Made by a program: the position numbers and the translations under genes. A stretch of DNA of 21,620 nucleotides from CAZTGZ01 sp044339595 (GTDB taxonomy: Bacteria > Bacteroidota > Bacteroidia > NS11-12g > UBA9320), in contig JBIIVF010000028.1 in the NCBI GenBank assembly GCA_044339595.1, forward strand, positions 1 to 21,620, in the 5' to 3' direction. Position 1 is the first letter of the stretch; each line of letters opens with the position of its first letter. Shown one piece after another: positions 1-8,302 of the stretch. A model generated the notes under the pieces. It did no database searches and was not told the origin of the DNA. It saw nothing but the letters and a program-made list of their open reading frames with translations.

Positions 1-1013
1 TCAAATCGAATGCTTTGTTGCAAAATCGAAATTTTCGTAAGCCATTGGCCATCATTGCGACCGATACCTACTTCATTGTTCAAATACCGAAATTGTTGTC
101 GGTCTGCTGTTAGGGAGCCGTTATATTGATGCGAAAAGTAATTACTGTCTGTCTGAGAAGAATTAAATTCATTCCGATTTCTCGCCAATGTCAGGTGATG
201 AAAAAGTCGCACCTGAGTCTTCGATAAAGAGTCTTTTTGACCAAGGGTGTAAAATTGATGAAGGTGAATTCCAACATCCCTGAAAGTATTCACGGCATCC
301 GGAAGAGGGGCTGATTGATTAAACAATCGAGCGCTGCTGCTAAGCGAATCAAAACGACCTTCATTGATTAAACCTCCGGTTTCCTGATTGGTTACGCGGT
401 TGTTGGTGGCTTGTACTAGCAACAGATATCTTGAATTAGGATGGTCGAATCTAAAATAAATGCCGGTATTGTAAATATTGGGGATTCGATTTCGATCGAG
501 TTCAGGCAAATTGTTGAAATAGATGTTTTGCATTTTCAACCTTCTGTAATCAATGCCAAAGGATGCGTAATCGCCCAAATTTTGTGTATGCTTGGCTGTG
601 ATATTAATCATTTGGGGATAGCCTTGAACATAATGAAGGTCACTTACCGGCTTGCCACTCATATAAATGCTGTCAGACGCCGTTTTCCTCAATCCTTCGT
701 AAGATGAGATTCCCTCATTGAAATATTTTCTATAAACGGATCCCATTTCAAGCGATCTGCCAGCGGTTCCCCACATACCCTGATTTTGAATAGCAAGTTG
801 ATTAGATAAGGGTGTATGGCTCAGATGGAATCCTTGTAAATTGGTGTCGGTTGGTGATAAACGATCGATGCCCCATTCCAGATTCGATAAGCTAACCGAT
901 AAAATGCGATTGCTCGTGGTGTCGGTCCTCAAGATTTGAGCTTGCGCCTCAGACCATCCTCCCCAAAGAATCATCATAATTAAAAATGGAGCAGGCAGCT
1001 TCCTTTGAATCAT
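1..1013 (-). CDS. Putative outer-membrane porin (Porin_10-like), C-terminus cut by window edge
   Basis: The frame is open from an ATG at 1013 to the left edge, giving about 337 visible residues with no stop. The protein begins with a basic, hydrophobic signal peptide ending near EAQAQ, as expected for export through Sec. The mature part carries aromatic-rich alternating strands. It includes a stretch around residues 125-160 (SDLHYVQGY, then HTQNLGDYASFGIDYRR) and a later NQETGGLIN, which resemble the Bacteroidota 'putative porin' family (Porin_10) as I remember it. It should be a beta-barrel in the outer membrane; its substrate cannot be told. It starts 20 bases after the stop of the upstream lipoprotein gene on the same strand, so the two are probably co-transcribed. 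Barrel character is fairly certain; the exact family is from memory of motifs. Confidence 0.72.
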   Translation of the reverse strand, partial: MIQRKLPAPFLIMMILWGGWSEAQAQILRTDTTSNRILSVSLSNLEWGIDRLSPTDTNLQGFHLSHTPLSNQLAIQNQGMWGTAGRSLEMGSVYRKYFNEGISSYEGLRKTASDSIYMSGKPVSDLHYVQGYPQMINITAKHTQNLGDYASFGIDYRRLKMQNIYFNNLPELDRNRIPNIYNTGIYFRFDHPNSRYLLLVQATNNRVTNQETGGLINEGRFDSLSSSARLFNQSAPLPDAVNTFRDVGIHLHQFYTLGQKDSLSKTQVRLFHHLTLARNRNEFNSSQTDSNYFSHQYNGSLTADRQQFRYLNNEVGIGRNDGQWLTKISILQQSIRF

Positions 1014-1033
1014 CCTGCAAATATGGCCAACTT

Positions 1034-1459
1034 TCAGGGTTTATACATCTTAAAATTGACCGTTTTTGCCAAAACATTCCCGGTTGAATCGCTGGCCTGG
1101 ATCAACATCTGGAAGTCGGTGGTGTCTGACAAGTTAGGTGAAAACATGGTGTCAATCACATGGAACCTAAAGGAAGGTTGACGAACGTATTTAAATGGCA
1201 GTACACTGGCATCAAGCGCAGCAATTTCTACAGAAACAGATTTTAAATTAAAGCTGTCTGTGATCGCCATACGAACAAAAAGTGAATCAGTATAAATTGC
1301 ACCTTCAAGCGGCGTTGTCAGGGCAACGGTAGGGATAATGGAGTCATTTTGAACACCGACGCCCCCTTTTGGATTTGGGTCATTGAATTGATCGGTGCAA
1401 GAGAAGAAAAGCATCAATCCGGCGAGGGCTGTGAAAATTAAAATGTGAGAGGGTTTCAT
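1034..1459 (-). CDS. Small Ig-like lipoprotein
   Basis: The product is 141 residues from the ATG at 1459. A TTG three codons upstream is also in frame, but the ATG gives a cleaner signal peptide. Residues 1-21 form a lipoprotein signal ending in FFSC, so Cys21 is the predicted lipidated residue. After an Asp/Asn/Pro linker, residues about 45-141 look like one Ig-like beta-sandwich domain (pattern PLEGAIYTDSLFVRMAITD, then a hydrophobic end NVLAKTVNFKMYK). No enzymatic motif is visible. The gene lies directly upstream of the putative porin on the same strand, so it may act as a periplasmic or surface partner of that barrel; this is inference from position only. A TAATTTTG box at 1466-1473 lies 6 bases before the start and could drive a nearly leaderless transcript, though it lacks an obvious -33 element. 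Confidence 0.7.
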   Translation of the reverse strand: MKPSHILIFTALAGLMLFFSCTDQFNDPNPKGGVGVQNDSIIPTVALTTPLEGAIYTDSLFVRMAITDSFNLKSVSVEIAALDASVLPFKYVRQPSFRFHVIDTMFSPNLSDTTDFQMLIQASDSTGNVLAKTVNFKMYKP

Positions 1460-1509
1460 ATTATGCAAAATTATACAAATTCTGCCAAATTCATTAACCT
1501 TGCAGCTAC

Positions 1510-2541
1510 ATGCACAGCAAGCAAATTTGTATCATCGGACAAGGTTTGGCAGGCACAATATTGGCTCATCAACTGGATGAAAGGGATTGTGATTATTTGA
1601 TTTATGATTTGCACGATCCGAAGCGCACTTCAAGTTGGGTGGCGGGTGGATTGTTTAACCCTGTAACCGGGAAAAGGAATCTAAAGACCTGGATGGCTGA
1701 TGAGCTATTTGAATCTTTGTTTGAGTTTTATCCTGCGATGGAGGCAAAACTGCAAACAAGATTCTTTCATCCTATGCCGTTATTGCGAATTTTTGACAGC
1801 GTTCGTTCTCAAAATGAAGGATTGGAGAAAGCTTCCTCCGGATTGCTTGATCCGTTTACTGCTTTGTCTGATTTTCATGAATCCGGCTATGCCCATCCGA
1901 CTAATGACTTATTTGGTAGTTTGGAAATACATCAATCCGGATATTTAGACACCCGATCTTTTTTGCAAGATTCAAGAAGGTATTTTGGCACAAAGAAGCG
2001 GCTTGTTGAGACTCGATACACCTTAGATCAGGTGAAAGACACAGAAAATATCTTTATTTGGTGTACCGGATTTTCAGATTCAAGCATCACCAGTCAGTAC
2101 AATCTATGTTTTAAACCGGTAAAGGGAGAAGTGCTCACCATTGCATTGCCACACTTAAAAATAGAACACATTCTATTGGGTCAAGGAATTTTTGTCATTC
2201 CATTATACAATGGGCATTGCAGATTGGGTGCTACCTATGATTGGGATATTACGAATACCGAACCTACAAAAGAAGCTGCGAAGGACCTGCTTCGTAAATT
2301 TAATGAATTACTCGGTTTTGAAACCGAGGTAAAGGTGATTTCTCATGAAAGTGGCATCCGGCCTGCAACCCCGGATAGAAGACCTTTAATCGGACCAATA
2401 CTCGGAATGGATGGACATTATATTTTCAACGGATTTGGAAGCAAAGGGGTTTCCTTAATTCCATATTTCGCTCAACGTCTTACCCAACATTTGTTCGACC
2501 ACGTTCCACTTCCGGAAGAAATTTCTCTGTCGAGATTTTAA
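1510..2541 (+). CDS. FAD-dependent oxidoreductase (DAO family)
   Basis: This is a 343-residue cytoplasmic flavoprotein of the D-amino-acid oxidase (DAO) fold. The N-terminus is a Rossmann beta-alpha-beta FAD site, IIGQGLAG (glycines 10, 12 and 15), followed by an acidic residue in LIYD that would bind the ribose. The C-terminal part holds the family's second FAD region, with GIRPATPDRRPLIGP and then FNGFGSKGVSLIPYFA. Related enzymes include glycine oxidase (ThiO) and the oxidase domain of MnmC, but no thiamine or tRNA-modification gene is nearby, so the substrate is unknown. It is transcribed divergently from the lipoprotein gene, with about 50 bases between starts, and converges on the next T9SS gene with only 15 bases between stops. 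Confidence 0.8.
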   Translation: MHSKQICIIGQGLAGTILAHQLDERDCDYLIYDLHDPKRTSSWVAGGLFNPVTGKRNLKTWMADELFESLFEFYPAMEAKLQTRFFHPMPLLRIFDSVRSQNEGLEKASSGLLDPFTALSDFHESGYAHPTNDLFGSLEIHQSGYLDTRSFLQDSRRYFGTKKRLVETRYTLDQVKDTENIFIWCTGFSDSSITSQYNLCFKPVKGEVLTIALPHLKIEHILLGQGIFVIPLYNGHCRLGATYDWDITNTEPTKEAAKDLLRKFNELLGFETEVKVISHESGIRPATPDRRPLIGPILGMDGHYIFNGFGSKGVSLIPYFAQRLTQHLFDHVPLPEEISLSRF

Positions 2542-2559
2542 AGAAGACAGACTTCTTTA
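2539..2559. terminator. Palindrome between convergent genes, built from both stop codons
   Basis: An 8-base perfect stem (TAAAGAAG paired with CTTCTTTA) flanks a 5-base loop. The left arm begins with the TAA stop of the FAD oxidoreductase and the right arm ends with the TTA that is the stop of the opposite-strand T9SS gene. The stem is AT-rich with only two G-C pairs, so it would be a weak bidirectional terminator at best. Confidence 0.4.
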
Positions 2560-4581
2560 TCGTGCAATCAACAATTTCTTAGCTGTACCGCCATAGCAAA
2601 CCCAATAAACACCGTCCGGTAAGTCGTTCACTGATAATTGAATGGATCGGCTGCCTTGACTAATTTCAATATTTTGAATTTCAACGCCCAAGTGATTGAT
2701 CAAGCGTAAGTTCGGGTTTTCAGGAAGGATGTTCCCAAATTCTATGGTTGCTTGTTGGTTGGCTGGATTCGGATAGCAGTTGAAGGTCACGTTTGAAGTA
2801 GGCAAAACAGATACATTTTGTCCAACTAAATTGCTGGCAGAGGCAAATACCCCTTGACTCAAATTGTAATAACTACCGGCTGGAGTTTGCTGCAATATTG
2901 CTGCCCTCACCATATAATAAGTGGTTCCGGAAAAGGGACTGCTGTCGCTGAAGTTGGTCCCGATTAAAGGGGTATTGTTAATCAAGTCAAAGGTCCCATA
3001 AGGAGACGCAGAGCGATAAACATAATAACCTTTTAGTCCGGGTGCTTGAGATGCAATCCAGCTCAGATTAACGCTTTTTTTGTCTGTTGCAGATTGAGCA
3101 GTCAGTGACGCAGCCGGATTAACCACAAATAATCTCAATGAAGGATCACCCATCAGGGCAATGTGAACGTTATTGACAAAAGGGGTAGATGCGTATGTAT
3201 TTCGATTTCCTTGAGTGACCCAAGTGCTAAATCCAGCAGTTTCGCCTAACGCCATGTGATGCATATTCCACCAAGGTCGGCCGGACCATCCGCTGATTAA
3301 TCCGTTTTCAGTGGATGCCAAAGGGGCGCGTAAAAAGCTGTTGCTCACATCCCAATCGCCAAAGTAACTGCCAAAAAGGAGGTTAAACATGGCTCCTCTT
3401 TTGGATACGAAATCATCGGTGGTGCCGATACCACCGGCAGAAGTATAGGATCCGCCACCGGTTCCGTAGGCAAACACATAATTGGTGTCTTTTAAATTGA
3501 TAAAGTAATCAACGCCGTTTTCTACGCGGTCACGGATATTTTCAGGACCAAAAAAGGCAGAGAAATTTCTCCAGGCGGTGCTGGCAAATGCTCCTGTACT
3601 GGCAGAAAAGTTCTCATCAATCAATCCTCTGTAAACCGTTTTGGTAATATCGTAGCGGTAGTCATGAGACTTTTTGAGGTATTGTTTGAGCAATTGAACT
3701 TCACTTTTTCCAAATTTGGGCATATTGGATAAATCTACCCTTCCGATATGATAATCAACTTCATCCGGCAATTCAATCTGATCGTACTTTCCATCTTTTG
3801 GATAGTTTTTGTTTTGAGCTCGTGAGCCATCTTCATTGGTTAAATTATCGGTCCAAAGAGCGGGTGTAGTGCCATAAAATACATCAGCCGGCCAGGCGCC
3901 ACCGTGATCCGGATGCCCGTCAGGAGGAACCGTATAATAACTGTCTTTGCCATAATTTCCGGAATAGGGTACCGGCACATGTCCAAGAAGATAGAGCGAT
4001 CTCAAAGGATTTTTTGCCCATCGTGCGGCTTCCGCAATCACACCGGCAACATAAACCGGAGAGGAATCTTTTGAAACAAAACGATGAATTACTTTCCAAC
4101 CATCACCGGCAAGATCTAGACTCAAGGTATGTATTTCGTCTTTTAAGGAATCTTTCAAATTACTTTCGATGAGCAACAATAGTGTACCTCGATTGTGTAC
4201 GGCAGGCAATTCAATAGCAGAGGATAAGTAACCATGGGCATTGAACCCACCTGCGTGGGATCGAATCACAGAATATTCATATTCCACCCCGGCTTGAACT
4301 GTATTGTCGGTGTATCCGGTTGAATTTCCCGGTAAATTGGTGGCTACGGAAGTAAAGGCTTTTTCATATTTACTTTTGCGGCCTACATTATAACTCAACG
4401 CACCTGCATTGACAGGCCATTTTAAACCGATGGATGCCGGACTTTTTTGCACATTGGCCGTAACGAGCACACAGTAGTCTACAGTTTTGGCTTGTGCTGA
4501 GACTTTTATGTTTCCGATAATCAAGAAGATGAAACAAAAGAATAATTGAAACAAACGGCTTGAATTAGCGATAGCTTGCAT
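2557..4581 (-). CDS. T9SS-secreted protein with gingipain (C25)-like domain, probably inactive
   Basis: The product is 674 residues. Residues 1-30 are a signal peptide ending VSAQ. Residues about 45-128 resemble a fibronectin type III domain. Residues about 130-490 resemble a peptidase C25 (gingipain-type) domain: a hydrophobic strand TLLLLIES, then YLLGHVPVP, then YHIGRVDLS followed by a helix, and the closing LMGDPSLRL that I associate with this family. The segments expected to hold the catalytic pair read TGGGS (374-378) where gingipains have a Gly-His-Gly, and FGSYFGDWD (403-411) where the nucleophile Cys would be. Both catalytic residues therefore seem replaced. Residues about 495-580 form a second FnIII-like domain, and residues about 597-674 (YPNPANQQ to KKLLIAR) are a type A T9SS sorting domain. 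It begins 2 bases after the stop of the upstream PKD-domain gene, so the pair is an operon. The export route is secure; the C25 assignment is from motif memory. Confidence 0.75.
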   Translation of the reverse strand: MQAIANSSRLFQLFFCFIFLIIGNIKVSAQAKTVDYCVLVTANVQKSPASIGLKWPVNAGALSYNVGRKSKYEKAFTSVATNLPGNSTGYTDNTVQAGVEYEYSVIRSHAGGFNAHGYLSSAIELPAVHNRGTLLLLIESNLKDSLKDEIHTLSLDLAGDGWKVIHRFVSKDSSPVYVAGVIAEAARWAKNPLRSLYLLGHVPVPYSGNYGKDSYYTVPPDGHPDHGGAWPADVFYGTTPALWTDNLTNEDGSRAQNKNYPKDGKYDQIELPDEVDYHIGRVDLSNMPKFGKSEVQLLKQYLKKSHDYRYDITKTVYRGLIDENFSASTGAFASTAWRNFSAFFGPENIRDRVENGVDYFINLKDTNYVFAYGTGGGSYTSAGGIGTTDDFVSKRGAMFNLLFGSYFGDWDVSNSFLRAPLASTENGLISGWSGRPWWNMHHMALGETAGFSTWVTQGNRNTYASTPFVNNVHIALMGDPSLRLFVVNPAASLTAQSATDKKSVNLSWIASQAPGLKGYYVYRSASPYGTFDLINNTPLIGTNFSDSSPFSGTTYYMVRAAILQQTPAGSYYNLSQGVFASASNLVGQNVSVLPTSNVTFNCYPNPANQQATIEFGNILPENPNLRLINHLGVEIQNIEISQGSRSIQLSVNDLPDGVYWVCYGGTAKKLLIAR

Positions 4582-4583
4582 GA

Positions 4584-5915
4584 TTAATATTTTACAATTT
4601 TTACAATGTTTGATTCAAAATATTGGTTTGTTATATGGAGCAAATAAATACCTGACGGAAAACCCTCAAGGTCGACCCTGTGAACATATTTGTCCGACTT
4701 TAAACAAACTCCCGAGGTATTAAACAATTTATAATCTAAGGGTTGTTCACCAAAATAAATGATTCCATGGGTAGGATTGGGCCAGATATTAAAGTCCAAT
4801 GCCGGGGATAATGCACTTCCTGTTGTTTTAACCTGTATGTATTCAGATTTAGTCATTGTATTTGCTCCGGTTGGGTTTTCAACCTTCAAACTGATGTTGT
4901 ATTTACCGGGCGTTTGAAAAATTAATATTGGGTTGGTTGATTGGGCATTGGTGCCATTCACAAATGTAAATCCGGTAGAAGGGGTAATGGTCCAATTTCT
5001 TGTTTGCACGAATCCTGTACTTTTATCAAAAAAACGAACGGTATCTCCGGGGGATGGATTGGTTTTATTGGCTTCAAAAGCCGCTACCGGGGTCAATGGC
5101 CCCGATATTTCGCGATAAATGTCTCTGTAGCGAACCGTGTTGGCGACAAAATTACCGGCGACTTCTGTTCCAACGACTTCAAGCATAGGAATTCTTTCGG
5201 TAGTACTCAACCACTTGTATTCAACCCGCGTTGTGGGGAATCCGAAATTCAGTGCAGGGGTGGTAATGGCCAACGAATCACGTTCTTTAATAATGCTTTT
5301 AACCCTGATGCAATCTACATTTTGGGCGTAGGGTGTGCTGATTTTTCCCCAGCCATCCACTACCGTAGAGCGCGTTCCGTAACGAAAGAAATTTCCGACC
5401 GGTACAATGCTCAACATGATGGGCACCTTCAAATCGAAGGTCGTATTCGAATTGTTGTTATAAGTCAATGGAAACTTGTAAATCTCATCGGGATCTGAAT
5501 GTTTTCCTGCTTGTGGTAAAGGGAATGAACTATAACTGAATCCCAATCCGACTGCTTCCCAACCGCTGCTGCTGTTTTTGAAAAATTCGTACACGTTCTG
5601 TAAGGCAATTTGTCCGGTTCCCAAACTATCTGCGAGTTTTACGCCAATGGCAGAAAACCCGAAATTTAGTATGTACGGCGTTTGTCCGGCGGCTTTGTAG
5701 GCATAAATATCTTGACTGTTGGGTTCCAGATCTTTAAAATCCCAAACGTAATTGGTACCTGTTTTAGAAACATCCGGTGCATCGGTCGCCAAGGCAGTGG
5801 AATATCGAAGGGTATCTCCACTTTTAGGCATGTGAGCCGTAGTGATGGTGATTTGGGCTGTTGTTTGAAAGTGAAAACCCGACAACAGAAGAATGAAGCT
5901 GATTTTAATTCGCAT
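4584..5915 (-). CDS. T9SS-secreted PKD-domain protein
   Basis: This is a 443-residue exported protein. Residues 1-20 are a signal peptide ending TTAQ. Residues about 22-270 form a beta-rich region with the Bacteroidota pattern GDTLRYSTAL and YVWDFKDLEP, and have no enzyme motif that I recognise. Residues about 276-363 are a PKD/Ig-like domain (AAFEANKTNPSPGDTVRFFD, ending GKYNISLKVENPTG). Residues about 373-443 are a type A T9SS sorting domain (NIWPNPTHG to IYLLHITNQ). It should be cleaved and anchored on, or released from, the cell surface. It is the first gene of a two-gene unit with the C25-like protein, which starts 2 bases after this gene's stop, so the two may form one surface system; a structural or adhesive role is plausible but unproven. 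Confidence 0.75.
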   Translation of the reverse strand: MRIKISFILLLSGFHFQTTAQITITTAHMPKSGDTLRYSTALATDAPDVSKTGTNYVWDFKDLEPNSQDIYAYKAAGQTPYILNFGFSAIGVKLADSLGTGQIALQNVYEFFKNSSSGWEAVGLGFSYSSFPLPQAGKHSDPDEIYKFPLTYNNNSNTTFDLKVPIMLSIVPVGNFFRYGTRSTVVDGWGKISTPYAQNVDCIRVKSIIKERDSLAITTPALNFGFPTTRVEYKWLSTTERIPMLEVVGTEVAGNFVANTVRYRDIYREISGPLTPVAAFEANKTNPSPGDTVRFFDKSTGFVQTRNWTITPSTGFTFVNGTNAQSTNPILIFQTPGKYNISLKVENPTGANTMTKSEYIQVKTTGSALSPALDFNIWPNPTHGIIYFGEQPLDYKLFNTSGVCLKSDKYVHRVDLEGFPSGIYLLHITNQYFESNIVKIVKY

Positions 5916-5924
5916 TGAAAGTCG

Positions 5925-5932
5925 TACTTTTG
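5925..5932 (+). promoter_or_regulatory. Candidate -7 promoter box for the M1 peptidase operon
   Basis: TACTTTTG matches the Bacteroidota -7 consensus TAnnTTTG exactly and ends 18 bases before the chosen ATG at 5951. The -33 position holds only TTTT (5903-5906, 18-base spacer), so this is a partial match. It supports starting the peptidase at 5951 rather than at the in-frame TTG at 5915. Confidence 0.4.
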
Positions 5933-5950
5933 GTACACGAATATAGGGAA

Positions 5951-8302
5951 ATGAAATCTGAAAAAAAGAATCGAATGTTGAAAGGATATAAAAGGTTGAT
6001 TTTTAGGGGTGTTGTGTGGGTTATGATGATCGGATTGAATACAGTTGCGATGGCCGCTAAAATAGATGTGAAGCACTACCACATTGCCATCACACATTTG
6101 GATTTTTCAGCTAAACAGATCACCGCCAATACCACCATCAAACTCGAAATGAATGAGTTGAATGACACCGTTGACCTCGACTTGTGGGGTTTAACAGTTG
6201 ATTCCGTGACCGGTTGGGATGTGAAATCATTTCATCAATTCGGAGAAAAACTCAATATCCTCCTTGCAAATAAAAAGTCCAAAGGGGATGAGATAAATCT
6301 ACGGGTATATTATCGTGGTGCGCCAAAGACGGATGCTTCGTGGGGAGGATTTTACTTCAGTGGGAACTATGCTTTTAATCTGGGCGTTGGTTTTTCTTCC
6401 GACCCTCATAACCTGGGACGGGTTTGGTTTCCTTGCAGGGATAATTTTACCGATAAAGCCACTTATAGTTTCGCAGTAACGGTTCCAGCCGGATATAAAG
6501 CACTGTGCAATGGGAATAACGACAGTGTGATCGGACAAACTTGGTATTGGAGTTTGAAAGAGATTATTCCCACTTATCTGGCATCCGTGGCTGTGGCTCC
6601 TTATGTCATTCATCATGCCGAACATAACGGAACTGATCTCACGCTTGCCTCCTTACCCTCAGATTCACTCAAAATGTTGGGTAGTTTTGAAAATCTCACC
6701 CGCGCCATCGATGCTTTTGAAGCTCGATATGGAAAACATCGATTTAGCCGAGCCGGGTTTAATGCTGTTCCTTTCAATGCCGGAGCCATGGAACACGCCA
6801 CCAACATTGCCTATCCATTAAATTCTGTCGATGGAACGCTCAACAGTGAAACTTTGCTGGCGCATGAACTCGCGCATCACTGGTGGGGCAACAATGTAAC
6901 CTGCAGTGATCAGACCTACATGTGGCTCAATGAAGGTTGGGCATCTTATTCTGAAAGAATTTTTCTCGAATGGGTATATGGGAAGGAAAGGTACCGTGAA
7001 GACATCAGTGCGAATCACAGGAGTGTTTTGCATTACGCCCACCTTCGGGATGGTAAAGCTTGGCCGGTTAGTGGGGTGGATCACCGGCGTACTTACGGCA
7101 TGCATGTGTACGATAAAGGAGCGGATGTAATTCACTCATTAAGGGGATATATGGGAGATTCGGCCTTCTTTAAAGCATGTGCTGCTTTCATGGAGGCGTA
7201 CGAATTTGGAAATGCAGAAACCAATGACCTAAAGCTGGTTTTTAAACGGTTTACTTCGGCCAATCTCGATTTTTTCTTTCGATATTGGATTGAACAACCC
7301 GGTAGCACCGCATTCAATATTTTTGAATGGACCTCTACACCGGAATCGGATGGTAGACAAAAAAATAGCCTTCGCATTAAACAAAACTTGAGAATGGCCC
7401 CCGAACTATATCAGGGAGTACCTTATGAGGTAACCATGATGGATGCCGGATGGAAGAAGGAGGTGCATACTTTGATTTTTGGTGGACTCGACTCGGTCTA
7501 TACCGTTTATAGTCAGATCAAACCGGTTTACATGGCTTTGGATATGGATGAAAAATTGAGCGATGCCATTACAGATCGATTTGAGGTGATCAGAGACACC
7601 GGTACCGTAGATTTCGGAGATGCGTTGTGTAAGGTTCAGGTGAGTGGATTGAAGGATTCTGCTTTGCTGCGCATCGAGCATTTCTGGACCGCTGCAGATG
7701 CGTATTATCAAAAAATCCCGGGTTTAAAACTCAGCAGAAATAGATACTGGAAAGTGGATGGAATTTTAGATCCAACTTTTAAGGCATCGGCTGTACTCGA
7801 ATACAATGCCCGAATCACGGGAACGTCTTATGCATCCGGATATCTGGATACCGATTTAGGAATTTTAAATGAAGACAGTTTGGTGTTGATGTATCGTCCT
7901 TTTCCATTCAGCGCATGGCAGATTGAAACCGATGTGATTAGAAATGGTGGTACCCCGCTCGATAGAAAGGGGCAGATGACCATACGCAATTTAAAAAAGG
8001 GTGAATATGCCTGGGCCATTTATGATACCCGTGCTTTAGGGGACAACGCTTTAGTTGACGTACCGCTGAGAATATTTCCCAATCCTTCCTCTTCTGAGAT
8101 CAACTTTCAATTCCCCGAACTCACGGGGTCAGCCTGTTTAGAGATTGTGGATGTGCGCGGCGTGGCTGTTAAAAAGATTGCCCTTAAATCAGGTTCTGAC
8201 GAATACAGTCTGAAACAACATGCTTTGAGACCGGGAATATATTGGGCAGGCATCTCCGTAAAAGACCAAGCGTATCAACCCATTAAATTTGTGGTACAAT
8301 GA
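5951..8302 (+). CDS. Secreted M1 family metallopeptidase with T9SS tail
   Basis: This is a 783-residue zinc aminopeptidase-type enzyme (gluzincin, M1 family). A long signal peptide occupies residues 1 to about 36. The exopeptidase motif reads GAMEH (278-282), the variant seen in many bacterial M1 enzymes in place of GxMEN. The zinc site is HELAH (305-309) followed after 18 residues by Glu328 in NEGWASY, which is the exact HExxH-x18-E spacing. Tyr387 (HVYDKGADV) is in the right place for the transition-state tyrosine. Residues about 704-783 (FPNPSSSE to GIYWAGISV) form a type A T9SS sorting domain. The enzyme should therefore act on peptides outside the cell or at its surface. The ATG at 5951 was chosen over the upstream TTG because it leaves room for a promoter and for the divergent gene. 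Its TGA stop overlaps the ATG of the next gene (ATGA), implying translational coupling to the amidohydrolase. Confidence 0.88.
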   Translation: MKSEKKNRMLKGYKRLIFRGVVWVMMIGLNTVAMAAKIDVKHYHIAITHLDFSAKQITANTTIKLEMNELNDTVDLDLWGLTVDSVTGWDVKSFHQFGEKLNILLANKKSKGDEINLRVYYRGAPKTDASWGGFYFSGNYAFNLGVGFSSDPHNLGRVWFPCRDNFTDKATYSFAVTVPAGYKALCNGNNDSVIGQTWYWSLKEIIPTYLASVAVAPYVIHHAEHNGTDLTLASLPSDSLKMLGSFENLTRAIDAFEARYGKHRFSRAGFNAVPFNAGAMEHATNIAYPLNSVDGTLNSETLLAHELAHHWWGNNVTCSDQTYMWLNEGWASYSERIFLEWVYGKERYREDISANHRSVLHYAHLRDGKAWPVSGVDHRRTYGMHVYDKGADVIHSLRGYMGDSAFFKACAAFMEAYEFGNAETNDLKLVFKRFTSANLDFFFRYWIEQPGSTAFNIFEWTSTPESDGRQKNSLRIKQNLRMAPELYQGVPYEVTMMDAGWKKEVHTLIFGGLDSVYTVYSQIKPVYMALDMDEKLSDAITDRFEVIRDTGTVDFGDALCKVQVSGLKDSALLRIEHFWTAADAYYQKIPGLKLSRNRYWKVDGILDPTFKASAVLEYNARITGTSYASGYLDTDLGILNEDSLVLMYRPFPFSAWQIETDVIRNGGTPLDRKGQMTIRNLKKGEYAWAIYDTRALGDNALVDVPLRIFPNPSSSEINFQFPELTGSACLEIVDVRGVAVKKIALKSGSDEYSLKQHALRPGIYWAGISVKDQAYQPIKFVVQ

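Noticed and set aside
4941..5498. 185-codon open frame on the plus strand inside the PKD-domain gene
   Set aside because: It is antisense to a gene with signal peptide, PKD and T9SS domains, and its own sequence shows no domain or signal.
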